Positions 48,604 through 60,900 of a stretch of DNA of 64,000 bases are shown here, piece after piece. A program made the position numbers and the translations under genes. The stretch comes from Gracilariopsis chorda. Lineage: Eukaryota; Rhodophyta; Florideophyceae; Gracilariales; Gracilariaceae. The notes below the pieces were generated by a model. It had not been told where the DNA came from and made no database searches. It saw only the letters and a list, made by a program, of their open reading frames with translations. Within the stretch, counting starts at the first letter, position 1; every line of letters starts with the position of its first letter. Location of the stretch: NCBI GenBank assembly GCA_003194525.1, contig NBIV01000140.1:144529-208528 (forward strand), given 5' to 3'.

Positions 48604-49674
48604 ATATGGAGCTGCAGCAGACCTAATGAGCGAAGCATACGGTACAGATGAATATGTTTTCCAAACCGCAAGTACATGAAATAGATGGAGGTGGCAATCA
48701 ATATTAGAAGACGTCGAGAAGGGGATGTCACTGTTCTCGTTCTCCCGCCCAGGTCATCATGGTGAGGGAATGCGTTTGCAAAAGTAACCGCATGAGAACG
48801 GCCAAATCATCCGTCCTACATCACTGGGAAAGACCCAGTGCAGATTGTACGTCTGAGGTCCCCCAAACGAAAGAAATCGACTGATTCTCAGACCAAAACT
48901 GCAGTTTGTCTACGACTGCGGTCTCCTGTCGACGGTTATACTAGGAGGTTGGGGATTGCGCTGTATCAGATTAGATCCCGGGTCCGCAGCGTATGTGCCG
49001 TATACCAAAAATCCTGAAAAACACCAAAGAAGTCTCACCTATCGCAATGTAACATCTTTGTCATCATCCCTTTCATCAGTGTAGTTCGATACGTTGACTG
49101 TATGTGTCTGCGCTTCGTAGCCTTCTTTATTGGACCATATCAGATCCAATTACTCCTGAGATCCCCGTTGAAATCAAGCCATAAGACCACAAATTCTGTG
49201 AAGCTACGAATTTGAAGATTTTGAGAGCAATGGTTGGATGGTTGAATCTGGTTTCAGTTAGTAACAGCAGAAAAAAAACAGTAAAATAGAAATCAAAAGT
49301 CCATTTGCGACATCCATTACGGGTGTCCCACCATTTCAAATGTTCTCTATAGGTAGAATAGTCAGTTTAGGCAGTCTCTGAGGATTACGCCATTCTTAAA
49401 GCAGAAGCCCTATAACCGATGTTTAAAAGGGCTCAAGATTAGTGGGATGTTCAAATCGCTTCTCATATCATCACTGTACGTCCATCAATAATATTACAAC
49501 AGTCGTGTACTCCGTTGACTCCAAGCCGAGACTAAAAACCATGAATAAAGTGCAGAACAGAAAGCGGTATGTGTAAAGTCGGTTTATCGGGACGTTTTGA
49601 AGTATAGTGTGGCGATTACGTACTGCAATTTAAGCTCCAAATGCTTGCATAGGGTTTTCGAAGACACAGAATCG
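48604..49674. other. Intergenic region of E2
   Basis: About 1.07 kb between the helicase and the fusion gene, conserved in E3. It should hold the fusion gene 3' end and the helicase promoter. A GTGAGA donor-like sequence on the - strand near 49037 and a TTTTTCAG acceptor-like sequence 25 bases further on may be splice sites of a helicase 5' exon, but the structure cannot be settled. No other gene is seen. Confidence 0.4.
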
Positions 49675-50908
49675 TTAAGCAGATTTCCGTTCCTTCATCT
49701 TCCCAACCAGTTCACGCATCTTTAGCATGCATGACATCCATTCTTTTTTCAGGTCCAAGTCGGATTCCCGCTGCACCAAAGAATGACCTTCTTCGACTAT
49801 GATAGTGTACTCCATGTTTCTTTCTCGTTGTTGGTGATGATCTGTTGGGCCTGATGTCATCTTTAGCTCTTTCGTAACATCCTGTGGAGAGGAAGATAGG
49901 GAGGTAGTTGGAACGGCGCTTGTTTGTGGGCTGCGGAAACTCTGATGCGAAACATTTGGGATGGGACAAGGTGAAGAACGAGAACATATTGACTGGAATT
50001 TGGAGATAATGAGTGGGGTCATTTTCTGCATGGCGTTTTCCATGGATTCATTAGATTCTATTGCAACCATATGCATTTTGATAACGGCATCTTCTAAGAT
50101 CTTCGAAACAATTACCTCTCTCTTGCATATCAATTGCGAACCACTTCGAGCACAATTCATGGCCACTAAGCCATTAATGACGCCAACAAGCGCGTGTCGC
50201 ATTGAGGAGAACTGAGTCGCAGGTTTTGGTACCACCGGCGGGTGAGATATCACAGTTACCGCTTGTGGTTGTGAAGGTGTGTGTTTAGGTTGTTGTTGGA
50301 ATCCATGAGCGGTTGAGACTGCAGAGGTTGACGACGGCATATGTGCAATTGGTGATTGCTTTGCGGCATGCGAGAGAGGTATGGATCTGTGTAGTAAGTT
50401 CGGAACGGGTGCTGCGTTATGCGGTTTTGATGAACTGCGTGCAGCTGGAGAGATTACTGTTGTCGGTATGGGGTCTGAATCAGGGAGTCGAGTACCTCGT
50501 GACGGGCTGTGTGCAGCAGGAGGGAGTGCAGAGCGTAGTGGAGGGTTCAGAAGTGGGGCTTTCGGAGCCTGTGATGGAGTACTTGGTGGAGCTGCTGATA
50601 GTGGTTCTGGTCTTGGATGAGCTATTGTGGATGCTGAGGTTGTGGGGTGTTGATCCGCTGAGTCCTGCTTATATTTATGTGGATTGTTACATGGTGAAGA
50701 GGGTGATATCTGTCTCAGGAGAGAAGAGGGCCCAAATCCTTGTGCGCCAATAAATAATTGAGGCTCAAGCTGTGAACCGGGGCTCCGTTGTGATGATGGT
50801 TGTAGTGGTAGCGTGGAGCGTAGAGACGTTCGAAGAGCCATATGGGTGTGATGCAGACCAATCAAAGCATCAGAAACGGAGATCTGTTTGGGCCGTTTGG
50901 GGAGTTTA
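49675..50908 (-). pseudogene. ParB-like / Ulp1 fusion, E2 copy, C-terminal part only
   Basis: Only the C-terminal ~400 codons remain: a Ser/Pro-rich linker, a conserved segment (MRHALVGVINGLVAMN), and a charged terminal helix (DLKKEWMSCMLKMRELVGKM) ending at TAA 49675. The ParB-like and protease domains are missing because the element was cut at 50908. It has CGA where the E3 copy has TGA (58111), so it shows the original C-terminus. Confidence 0.85.
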
Positions 50909-50915
50909 GGGGTTT
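50905..50915 (+). repeat. Telomeric seam between E2 and E3
   Basis: TTTAGGGGTTT. The first four bases can also belong to E2 (its homologue continues TTTATCC at 59191), so the join used 3-4 bases shared with telomeric repeat. E3 begins at 50916. Confidence 0.8.
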
Positions 50916-50916
50916 C

Positions 50917-50999
50917 TACTAGTATGACTTTGTCAGCATCAAGCGGTTTGGCACCATATGGTGCATGTCAGTGATTCGAGTGCACTGACGTGTGCACTC
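50917..50999. other. Palindrome cluster at the left end of E3
   Basis: Same palindromes as in E2: TACTAGTA (50917-50924), GCACCATATGGTGC (50951-50964), and the GAGTGCAC / GTGCACTC arms around TGACGT (50978-50999). Confidence 0.55.
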
Positions 51000-51338
51000 A
51001 AATCTACACTGCATTCAAGGTATGTTGAATTTTGGGTTAAGTTTGCGGACTCACTGGAACGCCGTAAATTTTACAATGTTTTGGCGGACTACAGGCTATA
51101 CAGTGAAATGGCGGTCTGATTGCTCCGTTCGAGTGTAGCCTGCGTCACACTACCAAAACGTTGGAACCGGGCTCCTCACTTTGATTTGATTCATGCAAGG
51201 AATACCCATCACGGAGAAGTGTAGACAGTAGTTGCATTGAAGTAATGTAAGTTAACGTTGTGTCCTACATCTTATGCGTTGAAACAAACTAAAAGCTCCA
51301 AAGATTCTCTGCGTCCAAGAGCTCAATGTAGGGGTATC

Positions 51339-54300
51339 TCATATATCTTTCTGTTGGCTATCCATCCTTACCTCCCACTTTCTTCTCCACCAACTTGCCA
51401 ACCTTAGCAGATTCGGTACGGTATCACCAGTACGTGAGAGCCAGGTAGCCCAGAGTCTATCATTATCTTGGCTTCCTGCCGTGGAAAGCTTTGTCAAGTT
51501 TGTGTGATAAGCTGCGCTGTCATTATCGCAGAACAGATCCCGTACAATATGCCTTCTCGTCCCCTCACTGCATCTCCATAACAGCCATCCAAGGTCCCTT
51601 AACCGTACAAGTTTGCATGTAGAAGCAAATCCCATTGCTTCACTGTGGACCTTTAATCCTTGACAATACCCGATACCACATTTGTAGCAGCAACCCTGGG
51701 CCACCGGAACAAAGTTGCGACAGGCACTGAATCTGTGGCGATCAGAATGGCATCGAAAGCACCGTCTACGTGACAGAGAGCAATCATGACCATCCTTAAT
51801 GTTTTTGTTAGCCAGAACCAAGCAAGCCAGACAGTCACCTTCGAAATCTAGAGCTACTGACTCCGCCTCCCGGATTAGCAGCTCTACTGATTGTGGCGGG
51901 GAGGGCGTTGGAACTGCAGATCCCCAGCTGCAAGGATCTGCAATTGCAAAGCTTGCCCTTTCTGCCTCTTCAGGTTTCGAAGTTCGCTGAATAATGCAGT
52001 CCTGATTTGCGTGTTTCTTATTCTTCTCCGAGATGAATAGATGGGAAGTGACCTTGTGAGAGTTATCTATCGCAGGGCTTTGGGATGTTTCAAGTAGGTT
52101 TTGAGTACCAAGCGTTTTTGGTTCCGCATTAATAGCTCTACGCGGAGGCCCATTGCAATGATGAAGGCAGACATCACAAGGCTCAGACTCAGGATCGAAA
52201 ATGCAGACTCCCGGGCCTTCTCCATCCATTGCCGCATACAGGGAGTGTTTTCGACATGATTGTGAATCCTGAAACCAATTCCGCGCTTCTAGCCAACCAA
52301 ATAACTTGCGGTAGGCGTCTTCTGTAAAACTTTCGGTTGCTTCTTTCTCCAGAGTTGATGTAAGATGGTCGGCATCTCTTTTTGAAAAGAGAACCACACA
52401 TCGGGCAAGAAGTCCATCACGGCCCGCTCTACCCGCTTCTTGCGCGTAGTCTACAAGTGATGAGGAGCCACCCAAATGCATAACGATGCGCACATTCGGA
52501 GCGTCAACTCCTGCTCCAAAAGCCGACGTACACACCATGATTCCAATGTCAATGACTGGCATACAGTCGTTTGTGAGGTTTGAGGTTGATGAAAATGAGG
52601 TCCACTGCTTGTGGGCTGCCATACGTGCATTCTCGGACATGCCAGCGTGGTAAGCAATAACTGAAATCTTTTTTTCGTAATTTAGTTCTCCATTGCACGT
52701 ACTGCCGGAAGGAAGTGCAACATACGAAGCGTAAAGAACTTCGTACGCTTTTTCCACGATATGGCGCTGCATCGCATACACCAGAACTCGAAAAGAGTAT
52801 TTAGACTCATTCCCATATTCTAAGAGATTAGTACAGACTCCATCCATCTCCAACTTCATTTCCGTTGTAAGTGCCTGCAGAAGATCTCGAATCGTGCTCC
52901 AGAACCTTCCCGATGGGTCTCGGGAGGTTTCACTGATATTCTCCTTGAGGCTTCTCACTTCAAAACGCAAGTTGCGACGCACAGTGGGGGCTTTGAAAAG
53001 TACAGCAGATCGAATTCCGTGTTAAAGCAAAAGATTCATTCGATCCCGAGGAGGAAGCGTTGCTGTCAATAATACTCTAGGTATTGAAGTTGGTATGCAC
53101 ATGAGACCATATTTGATGTCCCGTAAACTTTGTCGGAAAGAAGACCACATAGAGACCAGATGCGCCTCCTCGACTACAATCCGAGCCAGACGTTTCTGGT
53201 TTGTGAGTCGGAGCACGAGTTCCCGGAAGCGAGGGTCAGGGACATGCTCCGGGAGCACGACGTAAATGTCAGCGAACTCACTTTGGTTCCTCCTCCCGAG
53301 CCCAGTTTGAACACTTAGTCTGCAACTCGTCGCCCGTTCAACGTACTCTGTAGAGAGTGAAACAAGAGGCACAATGATAATTGTGGACTTGAGAGATCTT
53401 TCGATGAAAACCGGAAGCATCACACATATCGTCTTCCCAGAACCAGTTGGCATTATGACCAATGTGTTATTCTGACGTTCAGCAATGGCAATTGTTACTC
53501 GAAATTGTGTATATGTTCGGAACGTGGCCTTCTGATCCTGGAACATCTGTCGGAGATCATTTAAGAACGTGCCAATAAGATGATCGTAGTTTCGGTCATC
53601 TCCATTGAAGAGTGTTACACCGTTTTCAGCGGTGGATTGTGTTTGACTTCTTTTGATGTTGTGGTAATTGAGAGATATATCGCTTGGGAGTACAACCATA
53701 TCATTGGCACTACTTGGAGCACTACATGGTGTTTCTGCTTTAACCGAGGATGCCAATATGCCATGCCTGGGAGAGTCCACTGCTAGTTTGGATCTTTTCG
53801 CTGAAGGGGAAGGCATTTCTTTTTCTTGAGCTTCGAAGTCTAGAGCATTTCCAATTCTGGGTCCAGTTTGTAGCCGCGGCCTGCAATTCTTATCTAAATC
53901 TAGTAAACGGTGCCAGGTTTTTGACCATTCTCGGTATCTGTGAAGGGTTGAATGAGTTATATCCTGCAATACCTCACGGGTGCGAGCATATGCTCTTTCA
54001 GCGGTAGACTTGCTGTGACCAGCCTGCAAATGTCCAAGGTTGCATAGCTCTTCCTGCATCTCGTCCATGATACCTGTCGCTTGGTTAAAACCTACATTGG
54101 GAACCATACCTGCTGTGAAATGGCGATAATCGTTAAACAGCAGCTGTTTTTCCTTGAAAATCAGTCTTTGCGAAATACAAGAGCGGATTCGATCCTCCTT
54201 GAATGGTTCGCCTTTGTTCACAAAGAGACGGTTAGCATGCACAGATGCGACGTCAGAGCCATATAGTGCATCGATAATGACCGATTCTAGTGGGCGGAAT

Positions 54301-57017
54301 AATGAAAGATATAAGAGCAAAATTTCGCTGGTGGTAGGGTCTGGAAAACGAGGAATGGGTTTCGAATACCCTTTGAGAGATCGGGTTTTGCTCCACCGGG
54401 TGAGAAGCATCACCCTGCATTGAGAGACAAACACATTTCTAGGGCCATACTGATCATTGGCAACCTTTAAACGCGCGAGCTCCGGGGCCCGGGCTGGAGA
54501 TCCAGAAGAGATGTGCACACAAAAAAGAAGAAGCTCTTGGAACCTTTGACAAGATGCCAACCAGGACAGAGCTCTAGACTTGTACATACGTACTCCTTGA
54601 ACGCTAAGAAAATTCCCAATTTCTTCTGGTTGGAATACATTTGACGAGGCAGAGTGCTTGGATGTCACGATCGGGTTGTACCTGACTGATTGAGCTGGCT
54701 TCTTTAACGCCTGAAGGAGATATAAAACGTTTGATTGTACCCAGGAACAAGTGTTTCCATGATTTAAGAATGAAAACCCAAATGCATTACATCGTAGATC
54801 ATCTGTTAGTGAGTGCAATGTGGTCAAGAAAGAATTCGGAAATGGATTTCCGAGCAAAAGATTCTGATGAAGAAGTTCATTTAGCTCATTGTGCGCCCTT
54901 TTCACCAAGAGACCGATATCACCAAGTGAGACATGTACCTCTTTCACAATTCCACAGTTAACATGTGAAGTACAGTTCTCGAAAGAAACATCTAGATCTT
55001 CTTTCGCAACCAAGCTCATAGCCAAGTCCAAAATATGACGTACAAAGGATGCCGAAGAATTCCTGTCCAAGGAAACGTAGTTCCTAATCAGATCTTCTTC
55101 ATCAAAAGTACTAGAACACATAACTTCTTTTCCCTCAGTACAGGTCCCGTTCTGATCTCCCTCGTTTTTCAAACGTTTTGCATGGTCGTATTCATGAGCA
55201 GCTGCTACAGAAACACAGTACTGGATGGCTGCCAGGGTACCCGTTATTTCCCAGGCTTCTGCAAAACGAATCACACCGCTTTTGTGAAGAACACTTGAGC
55301 AGCAAACGAAGTTTTTGACAGCAAGTTTGTCTTCAGAAGCGAAGATCGATTGTGAAACAAGAAGAAGTTCTTTCACCAAACGGCGGAATGTTTCATATCT
55401 TTCTGCATCGCGATGACCATAATAAACCCTTTCGTACTGAATACCTGATATCTTTTTACCTCTTGCTACCACATCACTTGCCAGTTCACGAATGACTTTC
55501 ATATAATCCGATCCAGAAGAAAACACTTTAGCACTGCAAAGAGAAGGAACCCGATCTCTTGATTTCTTCACAAACATTACCATACGAGCAAGCAACTTGG
55601 CATACTTGTAGGCTGTGTTCTGTTCTACTACAGTGAGAGCCCCTCCTTGGCTCCTGTCCCGAATGTTGAGCCATCTAAGTACGCAAAATGGGATATCGAC
55701 AGTGATTGAAGCAACCTGTGTCAAATATTGTAGAGAATCTTGAAGCACAAGACCTACAACGGCATCCTCAATTTGGTTCGACCCCCCAGAATCGAGTTGA
55801 AGAGATGTTAGTGTATTGGCTTCCTCCATTGTGATTCCTCTTTTCTGAAGCACATTATCAAAACGTGAAAGAACTATAAAGGTGCTTTTCATCCGATTAT
55901 ACAGACTCTTGGTCCCATTATTGATAAGAACAGCATCTTGGCAGCTCCCGAAGAACTTCTTGGTGATGTTTTCTGCACACTCCTTAAAGTAGGCACCCTC
56001 ATCCTGTCCGACGACCGCGGGACCTGTATGAACTTTCGAGAAAGGTTCTCTGCCGGATATTTGAGCTCGAGAAACCTGGACCTTACTCTCCTTCAAGGAA
56101 ATTGCCTGAGTATCGGAACTATCATTGGCGTGTAATGAATGCAAAATCGTCACCTCACCAATTGGAGGCTTTGAAGTCACGGGAAATAACCTGCGAAGAG
56201 AGCCATGAAAAATCGTCTGGAGCCTGATTGTTCCTTTCCTATGTACCATTTCCATGAGATTGTGCCCCGTGCCAACGTTATGTATACATTGGAGATGCTT
56301 TTGCAGAGAACGCTTGTCTGTGTAACAAGAAGGACAGCAAGGGCAACTATGTCCATCCAGAATGGTTAAACCGTGCAGTGGATCTAAGAACTGGCGCTCG
56401 TGATCCAGAATTACCAATGGCCTTATCGCATTCTGAGTGTTTGAACTTTCCATACCAGAACGAAGCGATGGGGCAGAATCATATTTGTCCCACAGGGAAC
56501 CTTTTTGCATGATTGACTGCATATAGGTTTGTTTCGATAAAAGCAGTTTTGCAGTATCGACTGCAACGTCGCTAGTAGTACCATGAATCTCCTGCAGATG
56601 TCTCTGTATGGCACGAGCCGAGGGTAGCCCACAAGAGCATTCTAAGCAAACGATGAAAAGGCCCATGGATTGCAATCCAAATGCGAGGGGTTTGTCGCCA
56701 CAGATGCTGCCCTTGGGAGGAAAATGATTCTCTAGATCAGAAGAGATCATAACCTGCATTTCGGTGGAAGGAAGTGGATCGATTAATTTAGAACCCTTGC
56801 TGTGAGTACCTAGAATCTTTCTCATGAAGTAATGCGCTAGTATTGAGCGGTTTGATTTCAGACTTGAGTTGAAGATACCAGTGAGCAGAATATGGAGCTG
56901 CAGCAGACCTAATGAGCGAAGCATATGGTACAGATGAATATGTTTTCCAAACCGCAAGTACATGAAATAGATGGAGGTGGCAATCAATATTAGAAGACGT
57001 CGAGAAGGGGATGTCAC
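51339..57017 (-). pseudogene. OrsD/RecQ-type helicase, E3 copy, one in-frame stop
   Basis: The frame is open for 1893 codons apart from TAA at 53022-53024 (codon 1332), CAA in E2. The first ATG is codon 19 (56961-56963); the true start is uncertain. Two OrsD-like zinc fingers: C124/C127/H140/H145, and CPCCPSC with H241/H246 preceded by LHGLTILDGH. A ~900-residue region of unknown function follows. Helicase: PTGSGKT with K1195, VVEEAH (1283), TATLPP, then after the stop AYHAGMS, SAFGAGVDAPN, QEAGRAGRDG. The C-terminus has a Cys-rich zinc region (CLACL, CFRCHSDRHRFSAC, CCYKCG). RecQ helicases unwind DNA 3'-5'; related subtelomeric genes are known in fungi. The single nonsense change looks recent. 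Confidence 0.85.
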
Positions 57018-57960
57018 TGTTCTCGTTCTCCCGCCCAGGTCATCATGGTGAGGGAATGCGTTTGCAAAAGTAACCGCATGAGAACGGCCAAATCATCCGT
57101 CCTACATCACTGGGAAAGACCCAGTGCAGATTGTACGTCTGAGGTCCCCCAAACGAAAGAAATCGACTGATTCTCAGACCAAAACTGCAGTTTGTCTACG
57201 ACTGCGGTCTCCTGTCGACGGTTATACTAGGAGGTTGGGGATTGCGCTGTATCAGATTAGATCCCGGGTCCGCAGCGTATGTGCCGTATACCAAAAATCC
57301 TGAAAAACACCAAAAAAATCTCACCTGTCGCAATGTAACATCTTTGTCATCATCCCTTTCACCAGTGTAATTCGATACGTTGACTGTATGTGTCTGCGCT
57401 TCGTAGCCTCCTTTATTGGAACATATCAGATCCAATTACTCCTGAGCTCCCCGTTGAAATCAAGCCATAAGACCACAAATTCTGTGAAGCTACGAATTTG
57501 AAGATTTTGAGAGCAATGGTTGGATGGTTGAATCTGGTTTCAGTTAGTAACAGCAGAAACAAAACAGTAAAATAGAAATCAAAAGTCCATTCGCGACATC
57601 CATTACGGGTGTCCCACCATTTCAAATGTTCTCTATAGGTAGGATAGTCAGTTTAGGCAGTCTCTGAGGATTACGCCATTCTTAAAGCAGAAGCCCTATA
57701 ACCGATGTTTAAAAGGGCTCAAGATTAGTGGGATGTTCAAATCGCTTCTCATATCATCACTGTACGTCCATCAATAATATTACAACAGTCGTGTACTCCG
57801 TTGACTCCAAGCCGAGACTAAAAACCATGAATAAAGTGCAGAACAGAAAGCAGTATGTGTAAAGTCGGTTTATCGGGACGTTTTGAAGTATAGTGTGGCG
57901 ATTACGTACTGCACTTTAAGCTCCAAATGCTTGCATAGGGTTTTCGTAGACACAGAATCG
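57018..57960. other. Intergenic region of E3
   Basis: Homologous to 48732-49674. It has the same donor-like GTGAGA (- strand, near 57322). A frame at 57196-57435 is open here but closed in E2 by CAG to TAG, and it has no ATG. It may be a 5' exon of the helicase; unproven. Confidence 0.4.
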
Positions 57961-60900
57961 TTAAGCAGATTTCCGTTCCTTCATCTTCCCAACCAGTTCA
58001 CGCATCTTTAGCATGCATGACATCCATTCTTTTTTCAGGTCCAAGTCGGATTCCCGCTGCACCAAAGAATGACCTTCTTCGACTATGGTAGTGTACTCCA
58101 TGTTTCTTTCTCATTGTTGGTGATGATCTGTTGGGCCTGATGTCACCTTTAGCTCTTTCGTAACATCCTGTGGAGAGGAAGATAGGGAGGTAGTTGGAAC
58201 GGCGCTTGTTTGTGGGCTGCGGAAACTCTGATGCGAAACATTTGGGATGGGACAAGGTGAAGAACGAGAACATATTGACTGGAATTTGGAGATAATGAGT
58301 GGGGTCATTTTCTGCATGGCGTTTTCCATGGATTCATTAGATCCCATTGCAACCATATGCATTTTGATAACGGCATCTTCTAAGATCTTCGAAACAATTA
58401 CCTCTCTCTTGCATTTCAATTGCGAACCACTTTGAGCACAATTCATGGCCACTAAGCCATTAATGACGCCAACAAGCGCGTGTCGCATTGAGGAGAACTG
58501 AGTCGCAGGTTTTGGTACCACCGGCGGGTGAGATATCACAGTTACCGCTTGTGGTTGTGAAGCTTTTTGTTTCGGTTGTTGTTGGAATCCATGAGCGGTT
58601 GAGACTGCAGAGGCTGACGACGGCATAGGTGCAATTGGTGATTGCTTTGCGGCATGCGAGAGAGGTACGGATCTGTGTAGTAGGTTCGGAACGGGTGCTG
58701 CGTTATGCGGTTTTGATGAACTGCGTGCAGCTGGAGAGATTACAGTTGTCGGTATGGGGTCTGAATCAGGGAATCGAGTACCTCGTGACGGGCTGTGTGC
58801 AGCAGGAGGGAGTGCAGAGCGTAGTGGAGGGTTCAGAAGTGGGGCTTTCGGAGCCTGTGATGGAGTACTTGGTGGAGCTGCTGATAGTGGTTCTGGTCTT
58901 GGATGAGCTATTGTGGATGCTGAGGTTGTGGGGTGTTGATCCGCTGAGTCCTGCTTATATTTATGTGGATTGTTACATGGTGAAGAGGGTGATATTTGTC
59001 TCAGGAGAGAAGAGGGCCCAAATCCTTGTGCGCCATTAAATGATTGAGGCTCAATCTGTGAACCGGGGCTCCGTTGTGATGATGTTGGTAGTGGTAGCGT
59101 GGAGCGTAGAGACGTTCGAAGAGCCATATGGGTGTGATGCAGACCAATCAAAGCATCAGAAACGGAGATCTGTTCGGGCCGTTTGGGGAGTTTATCCATA
59201 AAATCATCGTACCCGTTCTCGGAGTGAGTTCCAGCACGTTCTCTAGCAGACCTCTTGCGCGTGCCATTTTCGTTCTCCTGGCTCGTCGCTGTTATGATCT
59301 CTGTGTGAGAAGGGGAGACGGAAGCCGGCGTTTCGTTCTTAATATTGCTGGTTGCAACAGGTGACACAGTTACAGGCACTTTGCTAAGAGTGGGAAGCGT
59401 TAATGTCTCCCAGGTGTAGGGCGGACTTTCCGTATAGCGGTTGGGGTTCTTAGAATACTCGGATACCAAGAACTCTAGGCGCTCCAGAACATCTTTGCGG
59501 TAGGCACCAAACGAGTACGACCGATACATATCGTTGATGTAACGTTGCACTGCCTCCGGTTGTCCTTTTTTGAAAAGGGAAATTTTCTTGGACACAAGGC
59601 TAATGTGATATGTCACGTAAAACCCGCACTCATTGGATGATTGAACTTCGCAGGATAACCGATGTAATGGAAGAGCAGCTCGAAGCTGAGCCAGGGAAAC
59701 GTTTTGCTTCCCAGGGTAAATCGCAAGAAGATACTGATACACATTGTCGTCGAAGCCATTGTGCAAAGAGTTGTCATCCATACTATCCAACCAGTAAGAT
59801 GCTGAGATCACATCATTGACTTTCCTTTCTGCTGCTTCCAGAGCAGAAAGGACACGAGGCAGGTGAACCAATACGACAAGGCTCCAATGGTTTGCACCAA
59901 CCACAGGTATTAGCGTCATATCTGCATGCCATGTTCTATAATGAAAGAGATACTGTCGTCCCTGGGGGGTTCGAGTGGACTTCTGGAGCGAGATGAAACG
60001 CTCTTTGCAGTCCCGGATCCGTTCTTGGAACCACAATTTTAACAGGAGGGGGTCCATGAGGTAAAATGTTCCAATTGAGTGCGTACTCCAATTGGACAAA
60101 TATCTCATCACAAATAGGACCGAATTATCAGATGCCATGGACCATTTTCGTATGGGATCAAAGTCAGGCTTGTACAGAATGAAGGACTCATCCGTGATGC
60201 CGCCGTTCACCATGATCGCGATATGGCTCGCACTCTTTTTGACACAAGTGGCAGTCGCGCTACGTACCACATCCACCAAATCAAAAGTAGTTTGGCCATT
60301 GCTGTTCGAGAGCATCGCTGAAGTACTGATTCGAACCTGCTTAAGAACATCTACCTTGTGAGCGATGTCCAGAAGTTCATCTATGTCGGTCGGGATACGC
60401 TTCTTTGCCTTCTGTTCTGCTTTTGACACTTCAAACTCGAGCCTACTTAGAACCTCGAGAGTCCCGGGGTTGTTCCAATCCTCCAGCAGGCTCTCCCAAC
60501 CGAAGGGCGCTGGTTTTCGTGGTGCTTCTGGCTTCGCTGTTGAATCCTGCGCTACGTTCTTCTTCGCCGAACTTTTGCGCCCCCTTCGCCACCCGTCGAT
60601 CTCGCTACCGTTCTTGTCTGAGAACCTGAAATCGCAGGGAAGACCTTCCTGTTCCCTTGCCTTCCACAGATCAACAGTGTCTTTGATCTTTTCCGGCTTC
60701 CAGCCCTTCACCATGTTTAGTGTTCTCCTGTTGAATGTGGCCTTATCATTGCATTCCAACTCACACAAGTAGGGTACAACACCGGCATCGAGAAGTCGTT
60801 GAGCGCCAGTCATGTATCCGTGAATTGTGGGATTATTAGGCAGAACACCTGCCCTATGTGTCTTTGATGACATGAATTCAATTGCATACCTACTGCTTGC

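Larger units (their letters stand above)
42631..50908 (-). mobile_element. E2: helicase element, right-truncated copy
   Basis: It matches 50916-59190 at an offset of 8284-8286 with only scattered substitutions and 1-base indels. It begins at CTACTAGTATG just after telomeric repeats and is cut inside the ParB-like/Ulp1 gene at GGGGAGTTTA, where telomeric sequence takes over. Its genes point away from the telomere. Both genes are defective. Confidence 0.85.

Noticed and set aside
49037-49062. A 25-base micro-intron before the helicase gene
   Set aside because: GTGAGA and TTTTTCAG are present, but removal does not give a consistent frame into the helicase, and neither copy supports a start codon.
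34585-53024. TAA/TAG reassigned to glutamine
   Set aside because: Several TAA/TAG codons sit in otherwise open frames, one replacing CAA. But the Gln codons of the 537-residue gene, the E3 fusion gene and the rest of the helicase are all CAA/CAG, which is unlikely under a reassigned code, and the 58111 break is TGA. Ordinary nonsense mutation is simpler.
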